A stretch of 64,000 nt of DNA from Actinomucor elegans (GCA_026027325.1 JAMSLZ010000004.1:496001-560000); one strand, 5' to 3'. Shown: positions 49,872 to 62,663, counted from the first letter of the stretch. The notes: generated by a model not told the origin, from the sequence alone. Numbers and translations: made by a program.

Positions 49872-51421
49872 ATGAAAACCTCAAGATATCTTGCACTTCC
49901 CTTGGCCTATGCCGTTTGTCTTGTTTTACTTGCCAGTGAAGCACAGGCGAAAGGTTTGTTAACATCTATATTAATATATAAAAAGAAAAGAGAGACATTA
50001 AACTAATCTATTGATTGATAGATGCTTCTAAGCAGGTTGAAGATGTCACCAACTGGACTAAAGACCAAGTCCAAGCCTATTTTGATAAATATCAAATCAT
50101 CTATGACAAGAACACACCCGACGAAAGCCTCTTGGAAACCGCCAAAAAATACCGCGATGCAGCTGTGGCAAACGCTGGTATTTTCATTAATGATAAAGCC
50201 AACAGCATTACACGTTTAATGGACGGTCTCAAGATCAAGCTTGAAAAGGAATACAATTTAAAAGCCAATAATATTGACGCACTGACAAATGACATTGCCC
50301 ATGAGTTGAAACAACTCGAATTACGTGGTGCATTAACACAAGAACAGGTAAAACAAGCATTGGATCAGTACCAACACCGGGCTGTAAAACAAAAGTATGT
50401 CACTGCTGCCCAATGGAAGAATATCGCCAACGATATACAAGGCTCCTTTGTTAGTCCTACTTGGTATCAACGTCTCTTTGGTGTTGGTCCTGCTCATTCT
50501 AAGCTGTTTGAAGAAGACTCGTTCCATACATGGCTCTCTACCAGTGTCACTCAGCGCTTACAAGAAAACAAAGAGTTAACCAAGGATGAAATCAATGCCA
50601 CTGTCGAGACTCTGAAGGAAGCAGTTTCCAGAGCTTCTTCTTCCACTCAAGATTTATCCAAGCTGGCTACAAGAAGCTGGTGGGATCAATTAGCCAAGGA
50701 CCTCCAGACACAAGGCAAGTTGAAGCAGGCCCAAGCTGAGCAGGTAGTTGAATCATTGAAGGATGAGGTAAATGCATACAAGATTTTTGCTATGGATTAT
50801 GCTGGTGAAAAGAAGCAGCAGTCTCAAAGTGTCCTTGCTGCTGCCAGCCAGTATATCAAGGATACAGGTAACAATGTTTACCAAGCTGTCGTTCATCCTC
50901 TCAAGTCCAATCCCAAACGTGAAGCCGAGGTCAATAATGCAGTTTATACTGCCTCTTCTGCCGCTGCCTCTGCTACGGACGCTGCCGCTGCCTCTGCTTC
51001 CTCTGTTTCTGCCTCTGTTTCTTCTGCTGCTGCCTCTGCTGCATCCTCTGCATCCTCTGCTGCTACTGCCGCTACCGATGCAGCTTCATCCACTGCTTCT
51101 GTGTTGCGCTCTGAAGCTTCCCAATCTGTGAACGACGCCAAGGATAACTTTGGCCGCTTCTGGCGCCAAAAGGAGTTGGAGTCATATAAAAAGATTGGTT
51201 ATACCGAAGCTCATATTGATTGGATCGAGAACTACCTTGCAAGGACTTTCCACGATCGTAAGAACCTTGCTAAAGAAACAGTTCATCAAGCTATTCGCAC
51301 TATCCGTCAGTATTTGATTCAAGCCAAGGTTCAAACAGCTGCTCATGTTGATGCTCAGTTAAAGTCACTTGAAGGATTAGTTGAATCATGGAGACGTACG
51401 ATTGTCCGTGATGAACTGTAA
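49872..51421 (+). CDS. Ish1/Msc1-like protein (signal peptide, Ala/Ser-rich region)
   Basis: Two exons in phase: 49872-49953 and 50022-51421 (493 residues). Exon 1 encodes a signal peptide (MKTSRYLALPLAYAVCLVLL ending ASEAQA), so the protein enters the secretory pathway. The first Ish1-type repeat follows directly (VTNWTKDQVQAYFDKYQI). Related W-containing helical repeats recur (RSWWDQLAKDLQTQGKLKQA near 230; YTEAHIDWIENYLARTFHDR near 425). Members such as fission-yeast Ish1 and budding-yeast Msc1 sit at the nuclear envelope/ER and are stress-induced. An alanine/serine/threonine-rich block (about 320-375, ASSAAASATDAAAASASS type) separates the halves and resembles low-complexity LEA-like sequence. 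It is convergent with the Kin4-like kinase, 280 bp apart. Family assignment is moderately secure; location is inferred. Confidence 0.75.
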
Positions 51422-51701
51422 ATACTTACTTTCATATAATAATTTCATAACGCCTATCTTTTGTCCAATTGAATGAATAAAAAAACTGTATAACTTCTAA
51501 AAAAAAAATTATGCGACTAAGACTAATGGGTTTTATTGTTCTGTTTTAATAGTAGATGATTTTTTTTTCTTTTTTTTTTGGGGGGGGGGGTTGAACGCGA
51601 AAGTAGTTAGTTAGAGAGAAAGACAGCAAGGGTATGGCTATTATTGATTAGGATATTATATTAAATAAATAGATTATTCAAAAGGAAAGAGAGAATCCTT
51701 T
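51422..51701. other. Convergent intergenic segment with homopolymers
   Basis: It contains T-rich stretches and a G10 run at about 51581-51590. It is the likely site of both genes' poly-A signals (AATAAA near 51476; AAATAAAT near 51663). Confidence 0.4.
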
Positions 51702-54700
51702 TTAAACTGCAATCTCTCTTGCATTTGCAGTAGGTGTAGGCGTTGAAGGTGTAGTATGGACATCGTCTAACAAGACACTACTACTGTTCCCAGCACTACT
51801 ACTTGCAGTACTCATACGATGTTGACTATGATTTTCTTCTGTCATACTATCTTGGGTAACAGCAGCTCCTTCTTCCTCTTCTTCTGCTACAGCTTCTGGT
51901 TCTGCTGCTGCTTTAGTTTCTTGCTCTTGTTCCCTTTTCTTGTTGGAGGTATTCAAATAGCCTTTTTTACCACCCAGCTTCAAGGTATCCAACAAAGTTC
52001 GATAGATAAACTTGTAAGCCCATACATTGCCTCGCATACGTCTCATATCTACAATATACAAGCCAGGCAAATTCTTGATCTTGCACAATTCCACACTAAA
52101 TCGAACTTCTTCTCCAGGATCTACATTTGGATCTCCATAGATTGTAGCTGGCTTTGCACTGGCTGGATTAGGCTTTTCGTGTTGCTCTGCAGTAACACCG
52201 TGTTGAGCACTTGCTCGACGCAACAAGTTACGGAAAGGTGGTCGATGCATGTTATTGGAGGATTGGCTCAGCTTACGCTTTTCAATGACTGCACGTTTAG
52301 GCCTGACACATTTCAACTTGTATTCACCACCATCGCGTTTGAATTCGAGCCCTAGTGCTTTGAGGGTTTGTTTGACTTCGTTAAACACTTGAGCTGGTGG
52401 TCTTGAAGTCAATGCTTCTTGATCTACAGCGCCGTGATGTGTACGCAATTTGGGATCAGAGATTATGGTCGCGGTGGTAGTGATGGCGTTAGCTGTGGCT
52501 GTTGTTGTTGTTGTAGAAGGTTCTAAACGATGAGGTACTGCAGTAGAAGAAGAGGGTATAACAGAAAGTCGATCATTATTGCTACTGTGTGACATTGTTG
52601 TATCACTACCAGGTTGATTCGTAGATCTGTGGATTGTGCCTAAATACAATGATTAGTAAGATATAAATAAATGTCAAGTCAATACTTTACTGAGAGGCTT
52701 CTTTTTGAACCAATCCATGAGCTTTTTGCCAGCACTTCTATGCTTTTCTTTGTCTGTCAATGTGTTCATGGTATGTTCAGATACAGAAGGCATCATTTGA
52801 ACACGATCATCATGGGATGGTGTACGTGTATTACTTTGACGTCGATGGGTAAAAGGTATCTTGTTATCTGTCATGGAATTGACTAGTAGACTGAGGGTTT
52901 TTCGTCTCGTACCTCGTTCATTTGTCACAGAAGTTGCAGTAATGGTAGTGGTAGTTGAAGTAGGAGGGGTGATTGTACTAAGACGTACATTGCGCTTGGG
53001 TTTGGGGTATGGAGTACTTGCACTTGAGTTGGGTGAAGGTGAAGTTTCAGGTGTTGATTGCTGTTTGCGCTGGTGAATACTTGATAAAAACTTTGCTTGT
53101 AAGATAGAAGTGGATTCTTCTACAGCTAAGGACATGTGTCTTGTGCGTTTCTCATTCGTGTTACGTGGTTTAGGCGTGTTGGTTTGACCAGAAAGGAAAT
53201 GAAGAACCTTTTCATTTGAAGTGGATTTTGACTTATCGCTACTAGTTTCTTCTGGTAGTGGTTCAGCTTGTTGACTTGGTACTTGTTGTATAGAATCATC
53301 CTGCTTAACATCCTTCATTTCTTGATCATTTTGTGCTTCAGGCACAACAGCTTCTTCTTCTTGTTGTTGTTGTTGCTGTGCTTCTTGTTGTTGTTGTTCT
53401 TCTTCTTCTTCTTGATTGTTTGTTGTTTCTTCCATAATAACATTGTTTGATACTGTTTGTTTTTCTTCTTCGTGAATCGTGTTTCGTTTTGTAGATTCAG
53501 CTGGTATCTCTTGATCATTTTCTATATTGACAAACAAGTGTTTATGAGCACTTAACCAAGGATGAGCCATGATGGTTTCCATTGTACATCGTTTCTCTGG
53601 GTCAGGCACCAACATCAAAGAAAGCAAATCGCAGGCTTCTTCTGAAATATAATCAGGAAATATCAATGGAGTATTGAGAATATACTTGTAAAGTAGATTA
53701 ATATTATAACTTTCAGGGTTTGCAGGATCATCATCATAAGGTAGATAACCGCACAGCATGGCAAACAAAATGACACCACAAGACCAAATATCGACAGCTG
53801 GACCTACATAAACGCCTTGATTCATAACTAATTCCGGAGCAGCATAACATGGTGAACCACAAGAAGTCGACATTAAATCGTCTTGAGGTGAAGAAAACTG
53901 ATTAGCAAATCCAAAATCTGTAATGAGCACATTTCTATGTCGATCTAATAGCAAGTTTTCCTTTCAAAACAGTCAGCTATTATCTATATACAATGATAGT
54001 CACTTACAAGCTTCAGATCCCTATGAACAATATGCTTTTGATGCATATAATGTACGCCACTAATCAGCTGTGCAAATAATCGACTAGCATCCCTTTCTTT
54101 AAGGTAACGATGAGCCAAGATATAATCAAACAGTTCACCACCAGTTGCACATTGCAAAATAATGCCAATATACTTTTCTGTCTCAATCACATCAATCAAC
54201 TCAACAATATTAGGATGACGAAGTATCTATATAGCCTTGTAAGCCAAGTTACATCACATAAACACATCTAATATTACCCGTAACACAGTGATTTCCCTCT
54301 CTACTTTAGTCATACGCGAAGTAGAATCGATACTATCTTTTCTAATCAACTTGATTGCCACCTATCAACTAATAGTTAGTTACCCTATACGAAAATCACT
54401 ATTAGCCCTACCTCTTGGCCTGTTTTGACTTCGATACCAAACTTGACTTTACCAAACTCGCCTTCTCCCATAGTTTGTAAAAGTAAATAAGGACCAAACA
54501 CAGTAGGCTTTCTACCTGGAGGTAGTTGATAATGATAAAGTTGATAATAGTATTGCCACCATGGCTGGTTATGCTTTAGTTTTTCCTGATGTTCTTTTTC
54601 TTGATGTCTCATGACTGATTTTTGCAATTCACTAGGCATCGCCGTTACTGAGTAAGCTCTCTGTTGTGTTCTGTTATTAGACGGAGTTTCGGTAGTTGAA

Positions 54701-54801
54701 CAGGTCATCAAGTTAGTTTGCTGATCAGGTACAAGCTGTTCTTGTAATGGGTATTGCTCTTGTTCTAATGGTTGTTCTTCAAGTGGATGAACAAAGGTCA
54801 T
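51702..54801 (-). CDS. Serine/threonine protein kinase, Kin4-type, with C-terminal KA1-like domain
   Basis: Five exons in phase: 54801-54412, 54361-54278, 54226-54008, 53960-52691 and 52639-51702 (966 residues). The N-terminus is Gln-rich. The kinase domain is complete: G-loop GEGEFGKV (112-119), VAIK Lys134, HRDLKLENLLLD across intron 3, DFG (246-248), SCGSPCYAAPEL and DIWSCGVILFAMLCGYLPYD. This CAMK/Snf1-related pattern most resembles budding-yeast Kin4/Frk1 (spindle-position checkpoint) and relatives. The long linker has Gln/Glu runs (QEEEEEQQQQEAQQQQQQEE) and many Ser/Thr-Pro sites. Near the C-terminus VRFSVELCKIKNLPGLYIVD followed by MRRMRGNVWAYKFIYRTLLD looks like a KA1 fold, a phospholipid-binding or autoinhibitory module in Kin1/MARK/Snf1 relatives. 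Kinase is certain; Kin4 orthology is likely but unproven, so no symbol is given. Confidence 0.9.
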
Positions 54802-56780
54802 TTTTTTTTTTTTTGTATTTTATAATCCTGTTGGAAACGTGACGAAGGAGCTATATATGGTAAGATACAAAACAAAAAAAGGGGATCATTTGTTTCTTCC
54901 TTTACCTTTTACTTATAATATTGTTTTAAAACAATATACATACAAAGTCTATACTATGTTTTGTATAAAGCAAATAAAAAGCGAATAAAGAGAGAGAGAG
55001 AGGAGAAAAGGTTAATAAAACAGAAATGAAACACAAGAAAAAATTTTATATAAGCTGATGAACACAAACAATATGACCTTTTCGCCACTAGCAACGAGGT
55101 TTCCATGGAACAACGTAAAAATAGCTTCTTTCTAATAACTCATGGACCGGAATCACGCGTCAATGTGGAGATTCTCGAACGATTTTCGAGATTATCAAAG
55201 AATACATCCTCGGCAATGCGTATACCAAGTAGCACGACGATCGCACCGACATTTACCGAGATTTCTTATTTTGATGTCATGAAAAAGCTCATTTCTTTAA
55301 AACGATGCACATGCGTTAATCACAAGACATAGCTACCGCTCATTCGACACGTTTATGAAGCAAAATCAGTAGCTAAAAGCCTCAGGATGAGAACTATTTC
55401 ATGATTGCTCTCTTCATGTCACCCATTTGTGTCAAAAGTATCATCCAACACTTCACAACGCGCACTTTTGTGTAATTTACTGTTTAATGACCGACAGCCA
55501 ATCATAATTTGCATGAATTGAGGCACTTTTAAAGGCGCTTGAACTTTATCTCTTTTATTAATACATTGACATCCAATCAGAATCCGGCTGTTTTTCAGAA
55601 AAATTGGAATGATACTAAGAAAATTCTTTAACTTTAATTTTTTTTTTTTAATGGTCTAAAATTCTCTTTAGAGATATAATTATTAATACAGAACTACTTT
55701 TGGTATATAAAAATATGCATTATTATTTTATTTATTATTTTTCTTTAGATAATACTTGAGTTTATTTCCATAAATTAAAACCTCAAAACACTCGGACATA
55801 ATTCAAAAATAGTTCTAGCTTTTAAAAGGAAACTGAGCATGATATATACATCATTCGATGCGCGATTAAATTTCATATAAACTTTGTTAATGAATTTTAC
55901 ATCTATCTCCACTTTTCTATATAAACATCACGCTAAAGAGTCAACAATAATTTCTGTAGCTCAAAACAGAAAAAAAAAAATTATTAATGTATATTTAATC
56001 TCAGTCGACCAATCATATGCGTATATTGTACGGAAGCTCCATCCCTCATTCTCGTCAGATGGAGAAAATTTAAAAAAACTCTCCTATTGCTTGTATTTTT
56101 ATTAATCCAGTACTTTTTCGTCATATACTTTAATTATACTTTTGAATAATAAAGATAAGTACCATGTATATTAACTGTATTTTCAAAAAGTTGTACTGAG
56201 AATAGGATGTTGTAAAAATCATATCAAAATTTTTTAAAAATGTGGAGGAGATATATAATTTCTAATATTTTAGTTTTACCAAATTTAGTTTTTTTCGCTA
56301 AATTGTACATCGAATGCTGTTAGAGAAAGCTACTATTTCCTTTAATCCATAAAGCTTATTTCAATGAAAGTTACGTTATACTTATTTTTTAAATCTGGCC
56401 GTAACTCGTATGTACCTTTAGATCAAAAATACAAAAAAAAAAAAAAAAAAAAAAAAAATACGCTTATGTACTTCCGAACACATAATGCCTATGATACTCT
56501 TAAATTATGCTTCAAATGTGCAGATTTTACATTATACAAGGAAGGAGATATTCGATATAGTTTTTTCTTTCTTTCTTTTTTTTTGAAAGTTAGATTATTT
56601 TTAACATCTTGATATTCCTTGACCGATTAGCGCTTAATGTCGCAACTAATATCCATTATATGCTTAGAATAAGCTTTTACATATATTAGAGCCGCCATTT
56701 GGCTAGATATTAATAGGCATATAATGTTTAGCAGTTGGCTAAAAGAGAACGCGTTTTATATAGCCTAATTAGAGTGACCT
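54802..56780. other. Kinase upstream region, then gene-free DNA
   Basis: The upstream region has an AG microsatellite (54990-55005). A 75-codon ATG frame at 55105-55332 (+) has no family resemblance or splice context. An A26 run lies at about 56433-56458. CCAAT-type motifs (GCCAATCATAAT near 55498; TCCAATCAGAATC near 55571) occur without an obvious gene. Confidence 0.35.
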
Positions 56781-56855
56781 ATAGATCTCTCAACCGATCC
56801 CGGTCAAATATCGCTTTTGATTCGCTGTTTATGTACAGAATAAACTGTTACACTT
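56781..56855 (+). repeat. Dispersed ~75-bp repeat, copy 5 (best copy)
   Basis: ATAGATCTCTCAACCGATCC, then CGGTCAAATATCGC and CAGAATAAACTGTTACACTT, are used as the reference for the family. Confidence 0.65.
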
Positions 56856-59483
56856 ATCAGAGTCTTTAATAAAGGGCCTTTTTTTTCAATATCGCGGCCT
56901 TTGCACTGATCAATATCCACAACTTGTTCGTAAACACTTAGGTCTAAATTTTGAATAAATCACAATCATATCATATACAAGAACTCCTTTTTGACGTGTT
57001 CGCATTAAAATCGATTATTAAATATAAAACAAAAGAGCAATACGAAGTAAATGAATTTAAAGAGAGAAAGAAGAGTATGGGCGGCATGGGTTAGTAGGTA
57101 TAAGACGAAACATTACATTAGGACTATACAAGGCTCAAATTTTATGTACGCAACTAGTGAAGCAATTTTTTTTATCAACCCCTAGTAAACTAGTAAGAGT
57201 CTCTTTCAAACCTTCAGAAGCTGTCAAATTCGAAAGCAAGTCCGGACTGAACAAGAGACCTACTGGTCAAGTTTGTTTCAGATACATGCATTTTAATATC
57301 AGTCTTTTAATGTATGGTATATTTGCTGTATTCCAGTGAAGCGTCAGCTATAATAGATATGTGAAGCCTGACCAATGTTGATCAAAACGCCTATAAACCT
57401 ATAAGTTTAAATTTCTTGAAATTTATGCAATATGAAAAAGCATATCCCAAAAAAGTGATATACTCTTTGTATTTCAGTTGAAAATAGTTCTAGTAAATGA
57501 AGTGCTCTATTATGAACATTCAACAACGCTTGAATGCGGTATTAAGCTGTAACCAATCGAACATTGTAAAATAGTTAAAAATGACCAGATTTCAATATAT
57601 ATATATATAAAACGAAAGAAAAAATAGTGACCTTTTTTTTGCTTTAAAAGCAGGTAAAACAAGAACTTCTTTCTTTACCCTAAAAAGGGTAAGATAGAAC
57701 AAAATCAATCAACACTAATAGTTCTCCATTTCAGACAGTCAACCTACTCAAAGAGCTGTCCATTTTTTTTTTGAAGTAATTGTTTATTTATACTTTTTTA
57801 GGATTATTTTGCGGTCACTATTACAGTTACAGCGGCACTCATAGCCTCATCAATGGAAAAACTTTTGTATTACTTTTTTTGAGTGAAAAAAAGAGGAAAA
57901 GAAAAGCAGTTAGAGGAAAAAAGGTACATAAAAAAACGTCGAAGGCATTCTGTGTAACATACTTGAGATTTGTCGCGCATATGAAACGTTACACGCATTT
58001 GGTTTCTAGTTAATATTACCATATTTATCGAAATGAAAAGTGCACACTTGTAAATAAGAGAAACTATTTATCAACCGCCCAGAATTATACATATACAGGG
58101 GTTATGATGTTTATTAGAAGGAATAAACCATGTGTAATGCTCAGAAACACTTTATGTAAAAAATACTTTGAAATAATAATGCTTCTTTGCTAAAGATTAA
58201 GAATATTAAAAAGTATTTTAATTGAATACGCATATATAAACATTTGATAAAGGAATAGTAATCTTTCCTCTTTTTAGAAGATATCTAAGAGCTAGAATAA
58301 GCTTCCTCAATACGAAAATTAAAGGCAATAACCCCAAGTTTTACTTTATTACTCAAGGATATAACTCGTCAAGTTGATTTAATCCTGTTTTCTTCGACCA
58401 ATACTGTAGCAGCATAAATTAATTTTTCTCTAATAACAATATAGAATCAACTTTAAGAGGCATAGAAGGCTTTTAGAAGTATTTTATTCTACTCTATTAA
58501 TATATAATTCATATCATATCTACATTCGTTAGCCACGGTGTATATCAAACATCTATCTGAAACACGTACCACTTTTACAGGTTAGCTAGATTCCCAGTCT
58601 GTAATGCCATATTTTTTGTTACCGATCCTTTTAATGCTTCAATTAATGAAGCTAGTAGTACTATCAATCTTTTTTTTTGTTATTAGACAAAGCGATTAAT
58701 ATATCCATTCAATAAGATAGCTTTAACGATCGAGCGTAGATCACCTTAATCACTGAATTATCTGATTGGATTGGAATTTTAGGTAAAGATATTCAATAAA
58801 GAGTTACTTCTGAGAGTTAATTCCAACCTGTTCCTTAGATAGGAGAAAATAGTTGGTTGTTGTGTTTAATTATTAAAATGCATCAGACATATCAATGGAT
58901 TTTCCAAAGTTTTCAATTTCAAGCTTCTATTTAATAGCACTATTAAAGTTTTATAGATTTGACTCATAATTGGTATGGATAAATGATATAGTCAGCTACA
59001 AATAGGTATTTGTTACTAAATTCTCCGTTTGTAAGAAGTTTGGACTATAGTCATAAAAACAACAACAAAACTGATATATGATTTGAGAATTGTGCGCTTT
59101 TATTAAAAGAAATGCGCATTTTCTTTACATCGCTATATGCATTCTACAATTTTACATAAAACTTTGATAAGTTACTTTATGTCTGTTAAAGAACTTAAGT
59201 ATATATTTCAGTACAGGTTGGATCCTTGACCATAATTCTTCATTCTCTGCTAGCCAATATAAACAGTCTCCTTCGGAGACAACAGAAGCATTCTACATTG
59301 CACCCTATTGTACTCGTTTTCTGCATAGGTAATTTACCTAGAAGCAAGAAGAATACTTTCAATGTTGTGGCGAGTGATATTTATTCATTGGCCGTATAGT
59401 ATCATTGCACCAGTAAATACTATCTCATGTCAAAGGGAATTGCCAAGAGATCTCTTTCAAATTAGTTACTGAAGAAACGGTCT

Positions 59484-59515
<32 letters not shown>

Positions 59516-59825
59516 GCTCTAAGCCCAGGAAGAGAATCGCAACCAGGGACGAATCTTAGCTAGCAACATGTACATCCCTCCTCCCTCCCTCAGCCACTCC
59601 TACGGACTTCCAATAATCCCCATCATCAGTGATAGACGTCAAGCAACCCCAAGTTTTCTCTTGATAACGCAACACTTTCTTGGGTATTAAACGAGAAGTA
59701 TTATGGCATTATACCTTTACATTGACCCAATGGTTGCTTTTCTTTACGAGATAACCAAAAGAGAATTACAGGAATAAGTCAAGGTAAGTGACAGTTAAAT
59801 AGAAGCATTAAAAACTATATATGCA
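56856..59825. other. Gene-free 3-kb stretch
   Basis: AT-rich DNA without supported genes. A tRNA-like A-box sequence (GGGTTAGTAGG near 57090) with a weak B-box-like GGCTCAAATTT about 45 nt on has no tRNA cloverleaf. A T27 run at about 59488-59514 is followed by a CT-rich patch (CCCTCCTCCCTCCCTC near 59575). Confidence 0.4.
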
Positions 59826-60035
59826 ATGATTGAAGCTTTTTTTTTATCAAGATTCAGAAGTTATTACCAGGCGAGTTTCAAAGCTTTTGAGTATTTGAAA
59901 CAATGCACAGACTTTCATTCTAGTCTCAAAAGTGCCAAGATACATAAAACCGAACTAAAGGTAAAGCGTCTACTACTCTTATGTCCAAGCTAGAGCTTGT
60001 GATTGCTCTAAAATCAAATGCTGGTAACTGGACAA

Positions 60036-60066
<31 letters not shown>

Positions 60067-60183
60067 AATTTGCAAGTAATTTTATTGTGCAACGAACCGA
60101 CAGAAACAGCTAAAAAGCTTGTTGAACAAAAAAGCATTGAAGTTTTGCATGTATCTTATAGGAATTTAAAGAATGAAACGTAG
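59826..60183 (+). pseudogene. Possible gene relic split by an A29 run
   Basis: An ATG frame at 59826-59993 reads IEAFFLSRFRSYYQASFKAF and then EYLKQCTDFHSSLKSAKIHK. A second piece at 60067-60183 reads LQVILLCNEPTETAKKLVEQ and then KSIEVLHVSYRNLKNET before a stop. Between them lie LVIALKSNAGNW (about 59996-60031) and an A29 run at about 60033-60061. The pieces look like real protein sequence but no family is recognised. Continuity between them is inference. Confidence 0.35.
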
Positions 60184-60468
60184 CAGTTTTATATGTGCGT
60201 CTGTTTATGCTTGTCGCTAGAGCTATCAAAAACATTCCATCTTCTAGTTCATTCAGTGCAACAACTTGAAAAAGTATTAATTAGGTAATATGTGTAATGA
60301 GTACACCAATTGTAATACATATCTTTAATACCCGTCTGTAATACCCATATAATCTGTGACTATTCAGTCAATGTTAACGACGATCCTGTTAAACTAACAA
60401 TTTGGCCAAGAAAGGCAATAAACTGACGAATGTTTACAAAGATATAATATTCAAGCGAGAGTTGTACG

Positions 60469-60542
60469 AGATGTAGCGGCTCGCTCTGAATATGTATTAC
60501 TTCCTACATGATGCGCTGTACCGAGATCGGTCGAAAAATCTA
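60469..60542 (-). repeat. Dispersed ~75-bp repeat, copy 6
   Basis: Read on the minus strand: TCGACCGATCTCGGT in the core and TTCAGAGCGAGCCGCTACAT at the 3' side, close to copy 4. Confidence 0.6.
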
Positions 60543-61219
60543 TCGATTATTACGAGAAACACATGTAGCTTGCAATGCAAGTCTAAAATACAACGTACTT
60601 ATAGTAGATAGTAATTATGATAAATACAATGCTTTATTCTGAACCTATTTTGGCCATTAGATGTAAAATTAAATCATAATTGATTGATAAATGTGGACAT
60701 GTTAAAAATGGGATCAAAATAATTGATTACAAAAAAAAATTACAAGAGAATATTACACGTAGAGCCTAATTTGTAAACATCAAATATTTTTATGGAATCA
60801 GAAGGTAGCATTTTTGAAACATAGCCTATTAGTGGAGTATGTATGCTATGTTAGAAAGTACATAATCACGTTTTTTATAATATTTATTGTATATAAAATA
60901 TCCACCTCATAATTGTCTTTTATCAATTATAACTCGATAAATTAAAGAACTTATAAGATTGTTCTTACACCACTTGAAGTACCATTTATTTCTACGCTTA
61001 AGCTAATTTTTATACATCAACAGCATTTTGTTATAAAAAATACGTCGAGTAGTTTTTTTGTAAGAGTACCAGAGGAGGAAGAAAAAGACTATTATAAACG
61101 GCCTACAAACAGTAACAATTGACAAATTCTCATATATGGAATCTATTTTGACAGCACAAGAGACGTTGTAGAGATAAAGTTTACAATAAAACTTTGTTTT
61201 GCATGGTTCCTAGTATATA

Positions 61220-61441
61220 CTAGTCATTATTGTGTCGTGTAAAACCCAATGTAGTACGAGTTAGCATATTTATGCTTGACAAAGAAATCAGATGAATGGC
61301 AGCACAACTGCCAGATGGTAAACGGGTCATGGCGGCACTTTTAGGTGTCCTTTTTGATCGCATGACATTTTTTTTTTGCAGTTGATAATCACCCCCAACC
61401 AGCTTTGTGACCCTAAAGCATCTCTGGTAAAATATCAGCAT
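61220..61441 (-). CDS. Doubtful small ORF
   Basis: An open frame of up to 73 codons ends at 61220. It reads through AAAAAAAAA and includes VTKLVGGDYQLQKKNVMRSK, then RTPKSAAMTRLPSGSCAAIH and LISLSSINMLTRTTLGFTRH. The codon pattern is more protein-like than most intergenic frames here. The first codon is not a clear ATG in good context, there is no splice partner and no family is recognised. It may be a relic or chance. Confidence 0.2.
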   Translation of the reverse strand: MLIFYQRCFRVTKLVGGDYQLQKKNVMRSKRTPKSAAMTRLPSGSCAAIHLISLSSINMLTRTTLGFTRHNND

Positions 61442-61861
61442 TCACGAAAGGAAGAATACCACAAGCTAACGCGGGCTATTATATGCTATTGTATGAATTA
61501 GAATAACGATGAGCAATAGCAATGAGTATCACAAACAAAAGTGTAATTTAGGTTGAAATAGCAAAAAAAGAAAAAAGAGGGGATCAGACATTATGGTCAG
61601 TTATAAAAAAAAATCAGTAACTCAATTGATGAAAGTTATCAATGAACAAATGTGAACAAGACATTCAACGCAACAGCGGCAATAAAGACTCGGCTAAAGG
61701 TACTTTCAGGTGCTGCTGCTTATTCTTAGCTTGAGCCACTTATTCGATGTGACATTGGACCGAGTTTAGCTAAAAGATCTAGAGATGGTTAGATATTGCT
61801 CATATCGAATATCAACCATGGTACGTACTTATTTGGCTTTAGTTAATTAAAGATATTATTC

Positions 61862-61936
61862 GGTGTAGCAGTTCATTGTAAACGCGTAGGAGTTAATCGG
61901 ATGCTTCATTTGGCCGAAATCGGCTGAAAGTTCTAG
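61862..61936 (-). repeat. Dispersed ~75-bp repeat, copy 7
   Basis: Read on the minus strand: AGCCGATTTCGGCCAAATGA, then GCATCCGATT and GAACTGCTACACCG, closely matching copy 5. Confidence 0.65.
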
Positions 61937-62663
61937 AGCAGTCAGAAAATGCGATCTATTTACCTGCAAGCCAATTTGTAAAAAGCTCGCAATATATTCT
62001 AAAAGAAACAAAACTCACTTTAAATACATAGTCTTTAAGTAGTATGGATTAACAAACTAACAAAATATATAAAAGTGCTATTTACGTATTCTTAGAACTT
62101 ATTTATCGCGATTCAGGATTGTATTTTATTACGTCAAGAAAATCGTCCTTTAATCAGTGAAAATTATATAGATTTGAAACTATATAAAAGGAAACCTATA
62201 TCATTTGATGCACAATAAAATATTAGACAAATTGGATAGAATGTTCGATGCCTGTTCTTGGCTTTCTATGACATAAAGATTTCATGAAAGTGTCAGCCGT
62301 TAATTTTTTCACTACAGGAAAAAGAAATCACAGAAAATTTATGCGGTTAAAATTCCGAAGACCAATCATAATGAGTCTATATTTCTTTGACAGGTGGCAC
62401 CAAACATGAAGCGACTTTATAGTGTGAATAAAAGGAATAAAATGTACAGATGACGTCTTTTAGTCATGGTAATTCTGGTGAAACAAGATAAAACGTTACC
62501 CTGAAGTTCACAGAGATTTTTTTTTTAAAACTTGTAAACAGGAAGCCCTTTTATGGGAGACGTAACCCTGCTGACTATAAAGGTTGATACGGCCGATGTA
62601 TAGTCAGAAGAGCAAACACAGTGGCTTTCAAACATCAAAGTGCATTGAAACAATTCACAAGTC

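Noticed and set aside
50772..51131. 119-codon Leu/Pro-rich frame overlapping the Ish1-like gene
   Set aside because: It is an out-of-frame reading of the Ala/Ser GCT-TCT repeats; pure low complexity.
55105..55332. 75-codon ATG frame upstream of the kinase
   Set aside because: Ser/Thr-rich, no family resemblance, no supporting splice sites or promoter; kept out of the gene list.
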